Source: Flavobacterium fluvii (GTDB taxonomy: Bacteria > Bacteroidota > Bacteroidia > Flavobacteriales > Flavobacteriaceae). From it: a stretch of DNA of 64,000 nt. The translations under genes and the position numbers were made by a program. The notes below the pieces were generated by a model that saw only the letters and a list, made by a program, of their open reading frames with translations, made no database searches and had not been told where the DNA came from. Location: NCBI RefSeq assembly GCF_900129545.1, contig NZ_FQWB01000004.1:310001-374000 (forward strand), in the 5' to 3' direction. Positions 24,664-34,149 of the stretch are shown here, piece after piece (the stretch's first letter is position 1; each line of letters starts with the position of its first letter).

Positions 24664-25899
24664 ATGAATTATCAAGAAACAATAAACTGGATGTTTAATC
24701 AATTGCCGATGTACCAACTTCAGGGTGCTTCGGCGTATAAAAAAGATTTGACCAATGCCTATTTGCTGGCCGATCATCTTGACAATCCACAGAAAAATCT
24801 TAAATGCATTCACGTTGCGGGAACAAACGGCAAAGGTTCCACTTCGCACATGTTGGCTTCGATACTTCAGGAAGCGGGTTACACCGTGGGTCTGTATACC
24901 TCTCCCCATCTGAGAGATTACAGGGAACGCATCAAGATTGACGGAATCGAAATTTCGGAAGATTTTGTGTGCGATTTCATCAGCAAACACAAACATTTTT
25001 TTGAAAACAATGACATGAGTTTCTTCGAGATGACCGTGGGTTTGGCTTACGATTATTTTGCCAAAGAAAAAGTGGACATCGCCATTATCGAAGTGGGAAT
25101 GGGCGGAAGATTGGACGCTACCAATATTATCACGCCATTGGTTTCCGTAATTACGAATATCGCTTTGGACCACACCCAATTTCTGGGCAACACAATAGAA
25201 TCCATCGCTTTTGAAAAAGCCGGAATCATCAAACCCGGAATCCCTGTCGTCATTGGAGAATACACCAATGAAACAAAACCCGTGTTCGAAACAAAAGCCA
25301 AGGAAAACAATTCGGAAATCTATTTTGCTTCCAAATTAATTTCACAAAATTATCCATCCGATTTAATTGGGGATTATCAAGTCCACAACAAAAAAACGGT
25401 TTTACAAACCATCGCCATAATAAACTCCCAAAAGGAATTTAAAATTTACGAAACAGACATCAAATCAGGTTTGTTGAATGTAGTAAAAAACACGGGACTC
25501 GAAGGAAGATGGCAACAACTGGGAGAATCACCAAAGATAATTTGCGATACTGCACACAATAAAAATGGATTGGAAATCGTGATGACTCAAATCCAAAAAC
25601 AAAAATTCGACAATTTACACATTGTTTTGGGAGTGGTAAACGACAAAGATTTGGACGAAGTCTTGCCCCTGTTCCCTACCAATGCCACTTATTATTTCTG
25701 TAAACCAAATATTCCTCGCGGACTGGAAGCCATAATTTTACAAGAAAAAGCCCAAAAATTCCATTTGCTTGGAGAAACATACCCCTCAGTAACAGAAGCT
25801 TACAATGAATCCAAGAATATCGCCACGAAAAATGATTTTATCTTTATTGGAGGAAGCACCTTTGTAGTAGCCGAATTGCCATTAAATACAGCAATTTAA
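24664..25899 (+). CDS. folC: Bifunctional folylpolyglutamate synthase / dihydrofolate synthase
   Basis: Protein of 411 residues of the Mur-ligase superfamily. The P-loop is VAGTNGKGSTSHML, followed by GLYTSPHLRDYRERI, EVGMGGRLDATNI and ALDHTQFLGNT; the C-terminal Mur-ligase domain contains CDTAHNKNG. It adds glutamate to dihydropteroate and extends folate tails in the cytoplasm. Single gene divergent from exbB. Confidence 0.93.
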   Translation: MNYQETINWMFNQLPMYQLQGASAYKKDLTNAYLLADHLDNPQKNLKCIHVAGTNGKGSTSHMLASILQEAGYTVGLYTSPHLRDYRERIKIDGIEISEDFVCDFISKHKHFFENNDMSFFEMTVGLAYDYFAKEKVDIAIIEVGMGGRLDATNIITPLVSVITNIALDHTQFLGNTIESIAFEKAGIIKPGIPVVIGEYTNETKPVFETKAKENNSEIYFASKLISQNYPSDLIGDYQVHNKKTVLQTIAIINSQKEFKIYETDIKSGLLNVVKNTGLEGRWQQLGESPKIICDTAHNKNGLEIVMTQIQKQKFDNLHIVLGVVNDKDLDEVLPLFPTNATYYFCKPNIPRGLEAIILQEKAQKFHLLGETYPSVTEAYNESKNIATKNDFIFIGGSTFVVAELPLNTAI

Positions 25900-26017
25900 C
25901 ATATCTGATGATTTGTTGTTTATAATTTATGTTAATTATGTATAAATAGTTGATTAATAAATGATTAACTTTAATACTAATTTTCTAATTAATTAACTCT
26001 TTAACAACTAAACAATC

Positions 26018-26827
26018 ATGAAACTGAACAAATTTTTAGCTTTAGGAATGTTAATTCTCACATTTCTAGCGAGCGTAAATGTTAACGCTCAAGAAGAACC
26101 AAAACCTGTATACATTACAGTTACCACCATGCATCGAAATTTCGATAATGCCAACAGAACCGATTGGCTAAAAACGGAACAGGAGTATTATGACAAAGTC
26201 ATCAGCAAGAATGATTTAATAATAGGCTCTGAAATCCTGACCCACTATTATACGGCGAACAGCTCTGAAATTTTACACATTTCAGTATACAAAACCTGGG
26301 GAGACATAGAAAAAGCAAATGAAATTTCAACCGAATTAATTAAAAAAGCATGGCCGGACGAAACAGCAAGAAAAGCTTTTTTTGACAAACAAAGAAGTTT
26401 TTACACAACTTACCATTCCGATGAAATTTACACTTCACTCCCAACGATAGGCTATAAAGAGTTAAAAACAACTTCAAAAGAGCCGATGATTGTATACCTT
26501 CGCAAATCCCAATTATCAATGAATGGGCAAGGGCAAGGAAAAGAAATGAAAGAGTTTAACGACAAGGTAACCATGAAAAACCCATACATTAAAGCTTATT
26601 ATCCCCACCGTCATGCTTGGGGTTCCGATAGCCGAGAATTCGTGGAAGCCTTTTTATTTGACTCAATGTCGGATATGGAAAAATCAAGCGACAAAGACGA
26701 TGAATTAGAAAAAGCCGCGTGGCCAAAAGAAGCCGACAGAAAAGCCTTTTTTGACGAAATGAAAAAGTCTTTTACCGGTATTCACGGTGATTACGTTTAC
26801 CGAAACGAACCAACAATGGCAAAATAA
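26018..26827 (+). CDS. Exported protein with two tandem homologous domains
   Basis: Protein of 269 residues with a signal peptide (MKLNKFLALGMLILTFLASV, cleavage after VNAQ). Two halves of about 115 residues are related: AWPDETARKAFFDKQRSF then YHSDEIYTSLP in the first, AWPKEADRKAFFDEMKKSF then IHGDYVYRNEP in the second. The pattern suggests two dimeric alpha/beta-barrel (ABM-like) domains in one chain; this is inference. Its own terminator follows at 26845-26875. Function unknown. Confidence 0.72.
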   Translation: MKLNKFLALGMLILTFLASVNVNAQEEPKPVYITVTTMHRNFDNANRTDWLKTEQEYYDKVISKNDLIIGSEILTHYYTANSSEILHISVYKTWGDIEKANEISTELIKKAWPDETARKAFFDKQRSFYTTYHSDEIYTSLPTIGYKELKTTSKEPMIVYLRKSQLSMNGQGQGKEMKEFNDKVTMKNPYIKAYYPHRHAWGSDSREFVEAFLFDSMSDMEKSSDKDDELEKAAWPKEADRKAFFDEMKKSFTGIHGDYVYRNEPTMAK

Positions 26828-26844
26828 TGGCACTATTTCACATC

Positions 26845-26875
26845 AAACTCCGATTCCAAGACAGAATCGGAGTTT
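26845..26875 (+). terminator. Rho-independent terminator
   Basis: AAACTCCGATTC pairs perfectly with GAATCGGAGTTT around a 7-nt loop, 17 bp after the stop at 26827. Confidence 0.85.
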
Positions 26876-26941
26876 GTTTGAAATTTTATTCCCAACTTAA
26901 TAAATTAAATACCAACCAAATACAATAGTCTTCAAAAAAAA

Positions 26942-26957
26942 TATGGAAATTTCCATA
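26942..26957. repeat. 16-bp perfect palindrome upstream of tRNA-Val
   Basis: TATGGAAATTTCCATA lies just before the -33 TTTG of the tRNA promoter. It could be a regulator site or chance in AT-rich DNA. Confidence 0.5.
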
Positions 26958-26964
26958 AAAATGT

Positions 26965-26995
26965 TTTGCAAAAGCAAAAAACCACCCTATATTTG
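26965..26995 (+). promoter_or_regulatory. Promoter of tRNA-Val
   Basis: TTTG at 26965-26968 and TATATTTG at 26988-26995, with 19 nt between, fit the Bacteroidota -33/-7 consensus. The mature tRNA begins 11 nt later at 27007, which fits the expected start. Confidence 0.75.
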
Positions 26996-27006
26996 CACAC
27001 GCAATA

Positions 27007-27081
27007 GGGCGATTAGCTCAGCTGGTTCAGAGCACCTCGTTTACACCGAGGGGGTCGGGGGTTCGAACCCCTCATCGCCCA
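27007..27081 (+). tRNA. tRNA-Val (anticodon TAC)
   Basis: Cloverleaf: acceptor GGGCGAT / ATCGCCC with discriminator A, D arm with AGCTCAGCTGGTTCAGAGC, anticodon stem CCTCG / CGAGG with loop TTTACAC, and T arm GGGGG-TTCGAAC-CCCTC-type. The 3' CCA is not encoded. Preceded by a good promoter and followed by a terminator. Confidence 0.95.
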
Positions 27082-27082
27082 C

Positions 27083-27110
27083 AAAACTTCTCAAGAAATT
27101 GGGAAGTTTT
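27083..27110 (+). terminator. Terminator of tRNA-Val
   Basis: AAAACTTCTC pairs with GGGAAGTTTT (one G-T pair), followed by a run of T. Confidence 0.8.
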
Positions 27111-27224
27111 TTTTTTACTTTTTTTCAAGACTTTTTATGTTGACTTACATTTTTATTTACATTTGTAAAAGTTGCCTACAACTAAAACAAACCCCCAAAC
27201 CCCCAAACCTACAAACATAATAAA

Positions 27225-27629
27225 ATGAAGAAAACCCTTTTGACGACATTTTTTGCCGTATGCCTTACTTTAACGACAATGGCACAAGAAAAAGAGGCGG
27301 TTAAGACTCCCCCAGAAAAAACCGTTTCCAAAGAAGATAAAGAAGCTGCAAAAGCCAAAAAAGAAGCCGACCTTCTAGAAGTATTCAAAATAGCCGCAAT
27401 AACACCGGAAGAACAAGCAAAAATGAGAGAATTTATAGTAGAAAGTGGTGAATACGGCAAACAACTAAGAGCCGACCCCGATTTTACTGACGAAGAGAAA
27501 ATTTTAAAAGCTAAAGTATATTCTAAAATTAAAAATGCAAGAATGAAAGAACTGTTAGGAGACGCCAAATACAAAATCTATAGAGACGCTGTAAACGCAC
27601 AAAAGAAAAGAGATACAAAATCCAAATAA
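27225..27629 (+). CDS. Small exported Lys/Glu-rich protein, unknown
   Basis: Protein of 134 residues with signal peptide MKKTLLTTFFAVCLTLTTMA and Q-E after it. The mature part is helical and charged (EDKEAAKAKKEADLLEVFKI, ITPEEQAKMREFI), similar in style to small periplasmic Spy-like proteins of flavobacteria (compare 38355-38831). No defined family. Single gene ending at a bidirectional terminator shared with alaS. Confidence 0.7.
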   Translation: MKKTLLTTFFAVCLTLTTMAQEKEAVKTPPEKTVSKEDKEAAKAKKEADLLEVFKIAAITPEEQAKMREFIVESGEYGKQLRADPDFTDEEKILKAKVYSKIKNARMKELLGDAKYKIYRDAVNAQKKRDTKSK

Positions 27630-27640
27630 TAAATTCAAAA

Positions 27641-27674
27641 AAAAGGGTTTGACATTTTTAAGTCAAACCCTTTT
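27641..27674. terminator. Bidirectional terminator before alaS end
   Basis: AAAAGGGTTTGAC pairs with GTCAAACCCTTTT, T-runs on both strands, between convergent genes. Confidence 0.85.
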
Positions 27675-27697
27675 TTAATGATTATTGTTAAAAGTGC

Positions 27698-30328
27698 TTA
27701 TTTCACAAACTCAATTGCTTTTTCCAAAGCTTCCTGAATTCCTTCCACTTTTTTACCTCCAGCAGTAGCGAAGAAAGGTTGGCCTCCTCCTCCACCTAAG
27801 ATGCATTTTCCTAATTCACGAACTACAGCTCCTGCATTCAGGTTTTTCTCGGCAACTAATTCTTTGGAAATATAACAGCTCAACATTGGTTTTCCATCTT
27901 CGGCCGTTGCCAATACCAAGAAAATGTTTTTACCCAAAGTTCCCAATTCATAAGCCAAATCTTTTGCACCCTCTGGACTCAAATTTACCTGTTTCGCCAA
28001 GAATTGAACTCCGTTTACTTCTTGTAGTTCCTGAGCCAATTCCCCTTTCATATTCTTGGCTTTATCTTTCAATAAAACCTCCAATTGTTTTTTAAGTGAA
28101 GTGTTTTCATCTTGCAATGTTTGAATCGCTTTTACAGGATCAACGGCATTTTTCAACACTTCTTTGATTTCATAAAAAGAAAGCAATTGTGATTCAAAAA
28201 ACTCTTTGGCAGCTTCACTGGTAATCGCTTCAATACGTCTAATTCCAGCAGCAACAGCACCTTCAGACGTAATTTTGAAATGCCAAATATCGCTCGTGTT
28301 AGGAACGTGGGTTCCTCCACATAATTCTACCGAATCCCCAAATTTGATCATTCGTACCAAATCTCCATATTTTTCTCCAAACAAGGCCATCGCACCTTCC
28401 TGCAATGCTTGGTCTTTTGGAATCGCTCTTTTTTCAATCAACGGTAAACTCTCTCGAATCCTGGCATTCACGAAATCCTCCACTTCTTTAATTTCATCAT
28501 CCGTCATTTTAGAAAAATGAGAAAAGTCAAAACGCAAAGAAGCAGAACGTACCATCGAACCTTTTTGTTCAATATGAGTTCCCAATATTTTTCGCAATCC
28601 TTGGTGCAACAAGTGGGTTGCCGTATGGTTTGAAGATGTTTTTGCTCTTTGGATTCCATCCACAACAGCCGTAAAACTATCGGTTAAATTTTCAGGCAAT
28701 GATTTGGCAAGGTGAACTGTCTGGCTGTTTTCCTTCTTGGTATCGACAATATAGATAATGTCGCCGTTTTGGGCTTCCAGGTATCCTTTATCTCCCGTTT
28801 GCCCTCCACTTTCTCCATAAAATGGCGTAGAGTTGAAAACCAACTGGAAAATCTCGCCATCTTTTACACTTTCCACTCTACGGTATTTGGTGATTTTAAC
28901 ATTGTGTTTCAATCGGTCGTAACCCACAAATTCCTGTACATCATCTTCAACCAAAACATTCCAGTCTCCTGTCGTAACTTTGGATGCGGCACGGGAACGT
29001 TCCTTTTGCAATTGCAATTGTTCCTGGAATCCTTTTTCGTCCAATTCTAATCCTTTTTCAGACAAAATCAAAGCCGTCAAATCGATTGGAAAACCGTAAG
29101 TATCATACAATTCAAATGCTTTTTTACCTTCGATTATTTTACCTGAGTTGGTATTAATCACGGCATCCAACAACACCAATCCTTGATCCAAAGTTCTCAA
29201 AAAAGAACTCTCTTCCTCACGAATCACGTTCGAACACAACGCTTTTTGAGTACGGATTTCCGGAAAAGAACCGCTCATTTGCGTACTCAAAGTCTCTACC
29301 AATTTATAGATAAATGGCTCTTTGGTATCCAAGAAAGTAAAACCGTAACGAATCGCACGACGCAAAATTCTACGGATAACATAACCTGCTCCCGTGTTCG
29401 ATGGCAACTGACCGTCGGCAATGGCAAAAGCTACCGCACGAACGTGATCTGCAATGACACGAATCGCGATATTTATTTTTTCCTCCGCTTCGTCTTTTGC
29501 TTTAATTGTATATTTAGTTCCGGTAATCGTTTCGATTTCCCTGATAAGTGGCGTAAAAACATCGGTATCATAATTCGACTGAACGCCTTGCAAAACCATG
29601 CAAAGTCTTTCGAATCCCATTCCGGTATCGACGTGCTGGGCAGGCAATTTCTCAAGAGAACCATCGGCTTTACGGTTGAATTCCATAAATACGTTGTTCC
29701 AAATCTCGACAACATGTGGATGGTCGTTATTCACTAAATCCTTTCCTGAAACCAAAGCTTTTTCTTCGGCAGAACGAATATCAACGTGAATTTCTGAACA
29801 AGGCCCACAAGGTCCTTGGTCTCCCATTTCCCAGAAATTGTCTTTCTTGTTTCCAAGAATAATTCGGTCTTCGTCAATCAAGGTTTTCCAAATATCATAA
29901 GCTTCTTGGTCGAAAGGCACATTTTCTTCGGCGTTTCCTTCAAATACAGAAACATAAAGAATGTCTTTTGGTATTTTATAGACTTCTGTCAACAATTCCC
30001 AAGCCCAGTTGATGGCTTCTTTTTTGAAATAATCACCAAAAGACCAATTCCCCAACATTTCGAACATCGTATGGTGGTAGGTATCAATCCCTACTTCCTC
30101 CAAATCGTTGTGTTTTCCTGAAACACGAAGACATTTTTGAGTATCGGCAATTCTTTTGCTTTTCGGTGTGGCGTTACCCAAGAAATATTCTTTGAACTGC
30201 GCCATTCCTGAGTTGTTGAACATCAGGGTGGGGTCGTTTTTGAGAACTATTGGAGCCGATGGAACGATTAAGTGTCCTTTACTTTCGAAAAAATCCAGAA
30301 ATTGTTTACGTACGTCTTGTGATTTCAT
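27698..30328 (-). CDS. alaS: Alanine--tRNA ligase
   Basis: Protein of 876 residues, the usual length. Start ATG at 30328 ([19 protein letters not shown]); the frame runs on to 30358 without support. Class II catalytic motifs lie in the first 250 residues, the editing-domain zinc ligands in [13 protein letters not shown] and [14 protein letters not shown], and the C-terminal Gly-rich C-Ala part near [17 protein letters not shown]. It charges tRNA-Ala and clears mischarged serine and glycine. Divergent from the M23 peptidase gene across a 470-bp gap containing repeat element B. Confidence 0.97.
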   Translation of the reverse strand: MKSQDVRKQFLDFFESKGHLIVPSAPIVLKNDPTLMFNNSGMAQFKEYFLGNATPKSKRIADTQKCLRVSGKHNDLEEVGIDTYHHTMFEMLGNWSFGDYFKKEAINWAWELLTEVYKIPKDILYVSVFEGNAEENVPFDQEAYDIWKTLIDEDRIILGNKKDNFWEMGDQGPCGPCSEIHVDIRSAEEKALVSGKDLVNNDHPHVVEIWNNVFMEFNRKADGSLEKLPAQHVDTGMGFERLCMVLQGVQSNYDTDVFTPLIREIETITGTKYTIKAKDEAEEKINIAIRVIADHVRAVAFAIADGQLPSNTGAGYVIRRILRRAIRYGFTFLDTKEPFIYKLVETLSTQMSGSFPEIRTQKALCSNVIREEESSFLRTLDQGLVLLDAVINTNSGKIIEGKKAFELYDTYGFPIDLTALILSEKGLELDEKGFQEQLQLQKERSRAASKVTTGDWNVLVEDDVQEFVGYDRLKHNVKITKYRRVESVKDGEIFQLVFNSTPFYGESGGQTGDKGYLEAQNGDIIYIVDTKKENSQTVHLAKSLPENLTDSFTAVVDGIQRAKTSSNHTATHLLHQGLRKILGTHIEQKGSMVRSASLRFDFSHFSKMTDDEIKEVEDFVNARIRESLPLIEKRAIPKDQALQEGAMALFGEKYGDLVRMIKFGDSVELCGGTHVPNTSDIWHFKITSEGAVAAGIRRIEAITSEAAKEFFESQLLSFYEIKEVLKNAVDPVKAIQTLQDENTSLKKQLEVLLKDKAKNMKGELAQELQEVNGVQFLAKQVNLSPEGAKDLAYELGTLGKNIFLVLATAEDGKPMLSCYISKELVAEKNLNAGAVVRELGKCILGGGGGQPFFATAGGKKVEGIQEALEKAIEFVK

Positions 30329-30387
30329 ATTCTTGTTATGTTTGCCATTAAGGCACAATTTTTTTTAAAATTATCTTGTTATTTTAT

Positions 30388-30530
30388 GCCCCAGACAGTA
30401 ATGGAAAGCTTCGAAGTTTTGAAATCTATTTTTTCTTGAGATGGCAGGGCGACTGGAAGAAGCTCCTGCTGGCTCATTAGAAAAAAAGAATTTCATGACG
30501 AGAACTTGCAATGGAAAGCTGGAAAAGGCA
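30388..30530 (+). repeat. Intergenic repeat element B (related to element A by its ends)
   Basis: It begins GCCCCAGACAGTAATGGAAA and ends TTGCAATGGAAAGCTGGAAA, matching the ends of element A (415-487, minus strand) apart from a few bases, but its middle of about 100 bp differs and contains GGCGACTGGAAGAAGCTCCT then GCTGGCTCATT, able to fold. No ORF. It lies in the gap between alaS and the M23 gene; the rest of the gap is AT-rich, with the M23 promoter at its right end. Confidence 0.65.
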
Positions 30531-30720
30531 CAATAGTTACTATTTTAAAATAAACCATCTTATTTATCTTGTTCATTTGCCCTTTTTATTTGTTAAAAAA
30601 TATTTCAATAGCAAAAACTATTAAACTATTTTTTGCCTTGAAAAAGAACAAACTAACGTCGCTAAATTTGGACGCTTTATTTCAAAACAGTAACTAAAAT
30701 ATTTATTATCGGAAAAAGGG

Positions 30721-30749
30721 TTGAAAAAATGAAACATTTATTAAATTTG
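30721..30749 (+). promoter_or_regulatory. Likely promoter of the M23 peptidase operon
   Basis: TTG at 30721-30723 and TAAATTTG at 30742-30749, 18 nt between, fit -33/-7. The start codon follows at 30796. Confidence 0.55.
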
Positions 30750-30795
30750 TTCGACTAACCTTTTTACGATGTGCAAAAATAGGGTATTTTAAAAT

Positions 30796-31773
30796 ATGGC
30801 GAAAGTAAAATATTATTACGATTCCGAAAATCTAGCCTATAGAAAGATAATAACAAAAACCAGAAAGAAAATTGGAGTTGTTTTGTTGTTTTTAGTGGCT
30901 TCGGCATTGTTTGGTTTTTTAAGTTTCGTGATTTTATTGAATACGCCTTATTTTGAAACTCCAAAAAACAGGTTGCAGGCTCGCGAAATAGAAAATTTGA
31001 AATTACGATATGCCATCTTGAACAAGAAAATGGACGAAGTGGACAATGTGATCGAGTTGATTGAAGAAAGAGACAATAATCTGTACAGGGTCTATTTTAA
31101 CGCCTCCCCGATTCCCGAAGAGGAGCGGAAATCAGGTTTTAAAGACGCTGATCGATATAAAGATTTAGAAGGTTACGACAATTCGCAATTGGTTGCCAAT
31201 ACCACGAAAAGAATTGACAAACTTCGAAAAGAATTGAGCATCCAGTCGAAATCGTTGGACGATATTTTGAAAATGGCTGAAGCAAAAGACAAATTATTGT
31301 CGGCAATTCCAGCCATTCAGCCTGTGAGGAACGAAAATTTAAAAAATATGGCTTCTGGTTTTGGATATCGAACAGACCCTTTTACCAAGGCTAGAAAAAT
31401 GCACGAAGGAATGGATTTTACCGCTAAAACCGGCACTCCAATTTATGCCACTGGTGATGGAATTGTGGCAAGAGCCGACAATACGGCTTCGGGATACGGA
31501 AATCATATCGTGATTAGACACGGTTATGGGTATGAAACTTTATATGCACATTTAAGCAGATACAAATGCAGGGCCGGCCAACGCATCAATCGTGGAGACG
31601 TAATAGGTTATGTGGGAAGCACGGGAAGATCGGAAGCGCCACACTTGCATTATGAAGTGCATAAAAATGGCAAAGTGGTAAATCCACTCAACTTTTATTA
31701 TGGCAATATTTCGGCGGTGGAATATGTTGCCATTGCACAATTGGCGAATCAGGAAAATCAATCTTATGACTAA
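30796..31773 (+). CDS. M23-family peptidoglycan endopeptidase, membrane-anchored
   Basis: Protein of 325 residues: one N-terminal membrane span (about residues 26-50), a coiled-coil part (residues ~60-165) and a LytM/M23 domain. Zinc ligands are in RKMHEGMDFTAK (HxxxD) and EAPHLHYEVHKNG (HxH). It cuts peptide cross-links in the periplasm, or if degenerate regulates other hydrolases; here all ligands are present. A MerR gene follows 46 bp later. Confidence 0.92.
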   Translation: MAKVKYYYDSENLAYRKIITKTRKKIGVVLLFLVASALFGFLSFVILLNTPYFETPKNRLQAREIENLKLRYAILNKKMDEVDNVIELIEERDNNLYRVYFNASPIPEEERKSGFKDADRYKDLEGYDNSQLVANTTKRIDKLRKELSIQSKSLDDILKMAEAKDKLLSAIPAIQPVRNENLKNMASGFGYRTDPFTKARKMHEGMDFTAKTGTPIYATGDGIVARADNTASGYGNHIVIRHGYGYETLYAHLSRYKCRAGQRINRGDVIGYVGSTGRSEAPHLHYEVHKNGKVVNPLNFYYGNISAVEYVAIAQLANQENQSYD

Positions 31774-31819
31774 TTTTATTTGAATTGTTCAGATAAATGA
31801 TGAAAAACAAAAAATAGAC

Positions 31820-32152
31820 ATGCATATAGAATTATCTAAAGACAAAAGATATTACAGCATTGGTGAAGTAGCCAAGGCTTTTGACGTGAATGCATCGCTT
31901 ATTCGATTTTGGGATAGTGAATTTGACATTCTCAAACCAAAGAAAAATGCCAAAGGCAACCGGATGTTTACACCCGAAGACGTGAAAAACCTACAATTAA
32001 TTTATCATTTGGTAAAAGAAAGAGGTTTCACGCTCGAAGGTGCCAGAACACATTTGAAGGAAGGACAAAAGAAAACTTTGGATAAATATGACATTATCAG
32101 CAAACTCGAAACCATAAAAGTACAGTTGACCAATATCAAGAATGAACTTTGA
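31820..32152 (+). CDS. MerR-family transcriptional regulator
   Basis: Protein of 110 residues with a MerR winged HTH: YYSIGEVAKAFDVNASLIRF, then WDSEFDILKPKKNAKGNRMF and a second part (VKNLQLIYHLVKERGFTLEG). No C-terminal effector domain beyond a short coiled coil. Target and ligand unknown. It stands between the M23 and LemA genes on the plus strand. Confidence 0.88.
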   Translation: MHIELSKDKRYYSIGEVAKAFDVNASLIRFWDSEFDILKPKKNAKGNRMFTPEDVKNLQLIYHLVKERGFTLEGARTHLKEGQKKTLDKYDIISKLETIKVQLTNIKNEL

Positions 32153-32226
32153 AACGGCAATTTCGATGGCAACAACAATGAAAATTAAACATAGAAAATA
32201 AATACTAAACCTTAAATTAAACAAAA

Positions 32227-32820
32227 ATGGATTTTAAAAAATTTTTACCTTGGATTATTGCAGCTGTATTGGTTATTGGAATTTACAGTTGGGTTAAAGG
32301 AATCAACAATACTGCGGTGACTTTAAGTCAAACTGTGGAACAAACTTGGGGTGATGTGCAAACGTCTTACCAAAGAAGGAATGACCTTATCGGAAATCTT
32401 GTAAATACCGTAAAAGGTGCTGCCGATTTCGAAAAAAGCACTTTGACCGCCGTTATCGAAGCTAGAGCGAAAGCCACTTCTGTAACCGTGGATCCAAAAA
32501 ACATCACACCAGAACAATTGGCTCAATTCAACCAAGCACAAAGTGGCGTGAGCAGTTCTTTGTCAAGATTATTGGTAACCGTGGAGCAATATCCAGAATT
32601 GAAAGCCAATGCCAATTTCTTGAAATTACAAGATGAATTGGCAAGCACGGAAAACCAAATTCTGACAGCCAGAACCCGTTTTAACGAAGCGGTTATGCCT
32701 TACAACACGCACATCAAAACTTTCCCAAATTCATTATTTGCAGGTATGTTTGGGTTCAAGGAAAAAGCATATTTCCAATCGGTTGCCGGTGCTGAAAAAC
32801 CTGTTGAAGTAAAATTCTAA
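32227..32820 (+). CDS. LemA family protein
   Basis: Protein of 197 residues: N-terminal span (FLPWIIAAVLVIGIYSWVKG), then the LemA four-helix domain with NDLIGNLVNTVKGAADFEKS and TLTAVIEARAKATS, and FNEAVMPYNTHIKTFPNSLF. LemA proteins are membrane-anchored with outside domain; molecular role unclear. It is the first of three genes with two TPM proteins, an association common in bacteria. Confidence 0.93.
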   Translation: MDFKKFLPWIIAAVLVIGIYSWVKGINNTAVTLSQTVEQTWGDVQTSYQRRNDLIGNLVNTVKGAADFEKSTLTAVIEARAKATSVTVDPKNITPEQLAQFNQAQSGVSSSLSRLLVTVEQYPELKANANFLKLQDELASTENQILTARTRFNEAVMPYNTHIKTFPNSLFAGMFGFKEKAYFQSVAGAEKPVEVKF

Positions 32821-32831
32821 TTCAAAAGTAA

Positions 32832-33269
32832 ATGTCAAAAGTTGAAGATTTTTTAACCAAAGAAGAAGAACAAGCGATTGTTGAAGCTATTCGTATGGCT
32901 GAAAAAGAAACTTCTGGCGAGATTAGAGTCCATATAGAAAAAACAACTTCCAAGGTTCCTTATGACAGGGCTTTGGAAGTTTTTCACGAATTGGGAATGG
33001 ATGCAACCGATCTCAAAAACGGTGTTTTGATTTACCTTGCCGTTGATGACCATAATTTTGTCATTTGTGGTGACAAAGGCATCAACGATGTTGTTCCCAA
33101 AGATTTTTGGGATTGTACAAAAGATGCAATGGCAAACCAATTTAAAACTGGAAATTTCAAGCAAGGACTAATCGACGGAATCACTAAAGCCGGCGAACAA
33201 TTGCAAAAATACTTCCCTTACCATCACGGTGACACCAATGAATTATCAAACGAAATATCTAAAGGATAA
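32832..33269 (+). CDS. TPM-domain protein (soluble)
   Basis: Protein of 145 residues consisting of a TPM (TLP18.3/Psb32/MOLO-1) domain: ETSGEIRVHIEKTTSK and NGVLIYLAVDDHNFVICGDK. It has no signal peptide, unlike its neighbour. Its stop overlaps the start of the next TPM gene by one base (TAATG). In the LemA-TPM-TPM operon it may act on the cytoplasmic side; function unknown. Confidence 0.85.
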   Translation: MSKVEDFLTKEEEQAIVEAIRMAEKETSGEIRVHIEKTTSKVPYDRALEVFHELGMDATDLKNGVLIYLAVDDHNFVICGDKGINDVVPKDFWDCTKDAMANQFKTGNFKQGLIDGITKAGEQLQKYFPYHHGDTNELSNEISKG

Positions 33270-34087
33270 TGTTATTACAAAAAAAGATTACTTCAATTTT
33301 CCTAAAACTACTCGTTTGTTTCCTGTTAACACAAATTAGTTTTGCCCAATTTGACATTCCTAAAAAACCGGATTTTCAAACTTCAGTTTATGATTATGCC
33401 AATGTTTTAAGTGTAGATGAAAAATCGCAATTAGAAGAAAAACTCATTCGTTATTCCGACTCCACCTCAACACAAATCGTGGTTATCACGATAGAAAGCC
33501 TGAAAGGCGAAGATATCGGGATTTTGACTCCAAAATGGGGACAAACCTGGGGAATTGGAGGAAGCGAAAAAAATGATAATGGTGTCATTATATTATTGGC
33601 AAAAGCCGAAAGAAAAATCTGGATCTCTCCAGGTTATGGTCTCGAAGATAAATTAACGGCTGGAATTGGCGGAGAAATCACTCGAAACATCATCATTCCC
33701 GAATTCAAAGCTGGAAGTTATTACAAAGGGTTGGACAAAGGTGCCGATGCCCTTTTCGATGTTTTCAAAGGCAAATACAAAGGCGAAAGAAAACAACAAT
33801 CCAAAGGAAAAAAATTCCCTATCGTTCCTTTAATAATCATAATTGTTATCGTTCTTGTACTTGCTTCCAAAAATAAAAAAGGAGGAGGAAATTCTGGAAA
33901 TTCAGGTGGCGGTGGACCAAGTTTGTTGGATGTCATTATTTTGAGTAATTTGGGTCGCGGCGGATTTGGCGGCGGATCAGGTGGATTCGGTGGTGGTTCT
34001 TCTGGAGGAGGATTTGGTGGAGGCGGCTTCGGCGGTGGATTTGGCGGCGGAGGTTTCTCTGGTGGCGGTTCAGGTGGAAGTTGGTAG
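33269..34087 (+). CDS. TPM-domain protein with signal peptide and Gly-rich tail (YgcG type)
   Basis: Protein of 272 residues: signal peptide ending ISFAQ, TPM domain (VYDYANVLSVDEKSQLEEKL, QIVVITIESLKGEDIG, NGVIILLAKAERKIWISPGY, GYGLED), a membrane span (IVPLIIIIVIVLVLASKNKK) and a long Gly/Ser/Phe-rich tail ending GGSGGSW. This layout is the YgcG type, exposed outside the inner membrane. The tail is low-complexity at DNA level. Confidence 0.88.
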   Translation: MLLQKKITSIFLKLLVCFLLTQISFAQFDIPKKPDFQTSVYDYANVLSVDEKSQLEEKLIRYSDSTSTQIVVITIESLKGEDIGILTPKWGQTWGIGGSEKNDNGVIILLAKAERKIWISPGYGLEDKLTAGIGGEITRNIIIPEFKAGSYYKGLDKGADALFDVFKGKYKGERKQQSKGKKFPIVPLIIIIVIVLVLASKNKKGGGNSGNSGGGGPSLLDVIILSNLGRGGFGGGSGGFGGGSSGGGFGGGGFGGGFGGGGFSGGGSGGSW

Positions 34088-34149
34088 ATTCCAGTAATTA
34101 GTGCTCTCTTTTTTAGTAACTAAGTCTAAATAAATAAAAACAGAAATAT

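Noticed and set aside
27143..27224. Run of CCCAAAC-type words before the gene at 27225 as a possible repeat
   Set aside because: Only a short low-complexity stretch (ACCCCCAAACCCCCAAACC), no second copy seen.
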